A stretch of 9,066 nt of DNA from Desulfobia sp. (GTDB lineage Bacteria; Desulfobacterota; Desulfobulbia; Desulfobulbales; SURF-16): assembly GCA_030608985.1 (NCBI GenBank), contig JAUWDC010000020.1, positions 1 to 9,066 on the forward strand, in the 5' to 3' direction. Within the stretch, counting starts at the first letter, position 1; every line of letters begins with the position of its first letter. The notes below the pieces were generated by a model that was not told the DNA's origin, did not search any database, and saw nothing but the letters and a program-made list of their open reading frames with translations. Shown here piece after piece: positions 7,403 to 9,066 of this stretch. The translations under genes and the position numbers were made by a program.

Positions 7403-8845
7403 ATGAATACATTTTCACCTTTCACTCTGTCCTCCCTCTCTTCTATGGGACCGGAACTGGTGCTTCTGTCTGTGGGGATACTGTTAATAGTGGTGGATCT
7501 CTTCTGTAAGAATCGTCTCCTTCTTCCCTGGTTGACTGCTGCAGGTACCCTGGTTGCACTGGTGCTGCTGTTTAACACCTCCAGCGCAACAGTATTTGGC
7601 AACATGTATATCGTAGACGGATACAGTGTTTTCTTTAAAATGGTGTGCCTTGTCGGCGTCCTGTTTACAGTCTTGTTATCAGAACGTTACCTGGAGATCG
7701 AAAAGCTTCATCATGGTGAATATTACAGCCTGCTCATTTTTTGCACTGTGGGAATGATGGCTATGGTCTCGGGCGGAGATTTGATCGTTGTCTACCTGGG
7801 GCTGGAACTTATGGCCCTCAGCGCATATTGTCTGGTTGGTTTATTGAAACAGGACAGCCGTTCCAATGAGGCATCCTTGAAATATTTTTTAATGGGCGCT
7901 TTTTCCACCGGCCTCCTCCTCTACGGTATTTCCTTGATATACGGACTCACCGGTACCACCGATTTGAGCGTTTTATCAGAGCGGGTAGTGTCCCTGGATC
8001 TTATGAATAACCATGCCCTTCTGGTGGGGCTTGGTCTCGTACTGGTGGCATTTTGTTTCAAGCTGGCAGCAGCGCCTTTCCATATGTGGGCTCCGGATGT
8101 CTATGAAGGAGCGCCATCTTCCATTACCGCCTTCTTGGCGGTTGCTCCGAAAGCTGCAGCTTTTGCCGTGCTTGGGCGTGTTCTTATTATGGGATTTGGT
8201 GATGTCCATATCCATTGGGGGCCTCTTATTGCCTTTATAGCAGTATTGACCATGGCAATCGGCAATATTGCCGCTATTGCCCAGAAGAGTTTAAAACGGA
8301 TGCTGGCTTATTCCTCTGTTGCCCATGCCGGTTATGCCCTGTTGGGCATTCTGGCCGGCAATAATGAAGGGCTGTCTGCCACCATGAATTACCTGTTTAT
8401 CTATGCCTTCATGAATATGGGGGCATTTGCCATTCTTATCATGCTCTGCGATAACAAGCGGCGCGGCGAACAGCTTGATGATTATCGGGGTTTGGCTAAA
8501 ACAAATCCACTGGCTGCGGCTTTGATGCTTGTTTTTCTTTTCTCCCTTGCCGGCATCCCACCGACAGCAGGGTTTATAGGTAAATTTTATTTACTCGTAG
8601 CCGCGATACATGCCGGCTATATTGTAACGGTCGTTGCTGCCATGGTCTTTAGCGTTGTTTCGGCTTATTATTATCTCCGGGTGGTACGGTATATGTATTT
8701 TGAAAATGCTGAACAGGAGACTGCTGTTTCAATGTCGCCTGGAATGACAGCAGCTTTAGTGCTGGCCATGATTGGAATGGTCGGTATGGCAATCTTTCCG
8801 GGGCCCATCCTAAGTTTTGCTGGAAAGTCATTGATTGGGTATTAG
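7403..8845 (+). CDS. nuoN: NADH-quinone oxidoreductase subunit N (NuoN)
   Basis: NuoN is the antiporter-like subunit that sits next to NuoK in the membrane arm. The 480-residue product has the usual length (E. coli 485). Diagnostic residues are Glu135 (TM5, YLGLELMALSAYCLVG), Lys220 (TM7, FCFKLAAAPFHMWAPDVYEGAP), Lys250 (TM8, VAPKAAAFAVL) and Lys394 (TM12, PPTAGFIGKFYLL). The segment PFHMWAPDVYEGAP and the motif RMLAYSSVAHAGY are characteristic of NuoN, and the set of charged residues is complete. The near-consensus AACGAGGT (7386-7393) provides a ribosome binding site about 10 bases from the ATG. It is the last gene of the operon, as nuoN usually is, and a hairpin with a T run begins about ten bases after its stop codon. 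Confidence 0.96.
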   Translation: MNTFSPFTLSSLSSMGPELVLLSVGILLIVVDLFCKNRLLLPWLTAAGTLVALVLLFNTSSATVFGNMYIVDGYSVFFKMVCLVGVLFTVLLSERYLEIEKLHHGEYYSLLIFCTVGMMAMVSGGDLIVVYLGLELMALSAYCLVGLLKQDSRSNEASLKYFLMGAFSTGLLLYGISLIYGLTGTTDLSVLSERVVSLDLMNNHALLVGLGLVLVAFCFKLAAAPFHMWAPDVYEGAPSSITAFLAVAPKAAAFAVLGRVLIMGFGDVHIHWGPLIAFIAVLTMAIGNIAAIAQKSLKRMLAYSSVAHAGYALLGILAGNNEGLSATMNYLFIYAFMNMGAFAILIMLCDNKRRGEQLDDYRGLAKTNPLAAALMLVFLFSLAGIPPTAGFIGKFYLLVAAIHAGYIVTVVAAMVFSVVSAYYYLRVVRYMYFENAEQETAVSMSPGMTAALVLAMIGMVGMAIFPGPILSFAGKSLIGY

Positions 8846-8854
8846 GGACAAAGA

Positions 8855-8890
8855 ATTAAACCATCCGGCTCAATCGTGGCTTAATTTTTT
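8855..8890 (+). terminator. probable intrinsic terminator at the end of the nuo operon
   Basis: Inverted repeat arms ATTAAACCA (8855-8863) and TGGCTTAAT (8877-8885) can form a nine-position stem with one A-C mismatch and a 13-base loop. Six consecutive T residues follow (8885-8890). A G-T pair at the loop end and extra A-T pairs at the base could lengthen the stem. It lies ten bases after the nuoN stop and before an unrelated gene, where an operon terminator is expected. The stem is A/T-rich with only three G-C pairs, so its strength is uncertain. Confidence 0.5.
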
Positions 8891-8942
8891 CTGGCCGAAT
8901 CTACAAACAAGTTTTCATATTGTAAAAATAGAATATAAAATC
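8891..8942. other. short A/T-rich spacer before the trmO-like gene
   Basis: This spacer is clearly richer in A and T than the nuo genes and probably contains the promoter of the downstream gene. Weak candidates are TCTACA (8900-8905), 17 bases before TAAAAA (8923-8928), and TTTTCA (8912-8917), 16 bases before TATAAA (8934-8939). The second would start transcription inside the downstream gene, so it is less likely. Neither is good enough to call. No strong Shine-Dalgarno sequence is present. Confidence 0.25.
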
Positions 8943-9066
8943 ATGCATACTATAAAACCAATTGGCGTCATACATTCACCTCATTACACAATTGAAGATA
9001 TGCCCATTCAACCCAAAGGTGCGTCAGGGGTTGAGGGGTACGTATTAGTGGATGAAAAATACATTG
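8943..9066 (+). CDS. trmO: TrmO-like tRNA (t6A37) N6-methyltransferase, 3'-truncated by window end
   Basis: The first 41 codons of an open frame read MHTIKPIGVIHSPHY, then MPIQPKGASGVEGYVLVDEKYI. The PIGVIHSP opening and PxQP segment match the N-terminus of the TrmO/TsaA (YaeB) family. TrmO uses S-adenosylmethionine to methylate N6-threonylcarbamoyladenosine at position 37 of certain tRNAs in the cytoplasm. The family's following GL..LEGFSH segment lies beyond the window. The ATG at 8943 is chosen because the PIGVI motif usually begins a few residues in; its ribosome binding site is poor. The gene has no functional link to complex I and appears to be a separate transcription unit, after the putative terminator. 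Some sequences in this family are annotated only as TsaA-like or SAM-dependent methyltransferases, so the exact activity is inferred from the N-terminus alone. Confidence 0.8.
   Translation, partial: MHTIKPIGVIHSPHYTIEDMPIQPKGASGVEGYVLVDEKYI

Larger units (their letters stand above)
1..8845 (+). other. distal half of a nuo (complex I) operon
   Basis: Nine consecutive same-strand genes encode complex I membrane-arm or Q-module proteins, or proteins embedded among them. The largest gap between them is 33 bases. Junctions are a 1-base overlap (I/J), 4-base ATGA overlaps (J/K and 3851-gene/87-aa gene), an 11-base overlap (87-aa gene/596-aa gene), and short gaps of 16, 8, 33 and 30 bases elsewhere. 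No internal terminator or promoter is apparent in the gaps, so co-transcription from a promoter upstream of the window is inferred. A hairpin with a T run just after the last gene supports the operon ending there. The order H-I-J-K-M-(MrpD-like)-(small)-(L/MrpD-like)-N departs from the common H-I-J-K-L-M-N. Confidence 0.9.

Noticed and set aside
8912..8939. TTTTCA-16-TATAAA as the promoter of the trmO-like gene
   Set aside because: The implied transcription start would fall just inside the coding region after the ATG at 8943. The A/T-rich stretch makes such matches likely by chance.

Overview
The window holds the distal part of a bacterial nuo operon, which encodes the membrane arm of respiratory complex I (NADH:quinone oxidoreductase family). 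All genes lie on the + strand. It opens inside nuoH and runs nuoI, nuoJ, nuoK, nuoM, then a three-gene block (MrpD-like subunit, 87-residue two-helix protein, NuoL/MrpD-like subunit), then nuoN. A likely intrinsic terminator follows nuoN. The window closes in the first 41 codons of an unrelated gene that looks like trmO (tRNA t6A37 methyltransferase). No RNA genes, CRISPR arrays or mobile elements were seen.

Layout: nuoH (1-762, 5'-truncated), nuoI (779-1414), nuoJ (1414-1980), nuoK (1977-2279), nuoM (2288-3817), 493-residue MrpD-like (3851-5332), 87-residue membrane protein (5329-5592), 596-residue NuoL/MrpD-like (5582-7372), nuoN (7403-8845), terminator (8855-8890), trmO start (8943 to the window end). 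The genes are packed tightly, and several overlap in a way that suggests coupled translation.

How the genes work together: NuoH and NuoI form the quinone-reducing junction between the peripheral and membrane arms. NuoJ and NuoK carry the charged or flexible helices that pass the redox signal into the membrane. The antiporter-like subunits then move ions. Canonical complex I has three such subunits (L, M, N), with nuoL between nuoK and nuoM. Here nuoL is absent from that place, and two L/Mrp-type subunits plus a small protein sit between nuoM and nuoN. That gives four antiporter-like subunits. The larger of the two (596 aa) ends in a region resembling the NuoL lateral helix and final anchor helix, so it may be the functional NuoL. 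However, it has Asn where the family usually has the central TM7 lysine.

Organism: an anaerobe-type Gram-negative bacterium is suggested. Base composition is moderate (about half G+C by eye), and the use of MrpD-type subunits in place of NuoL fits my recollection of Desulfobacterota, perhaps Desulfobulbia. That assignment is inference. The proximal nuo genes (A-G) lie outside the window, so the electron donor cannot be determined here.
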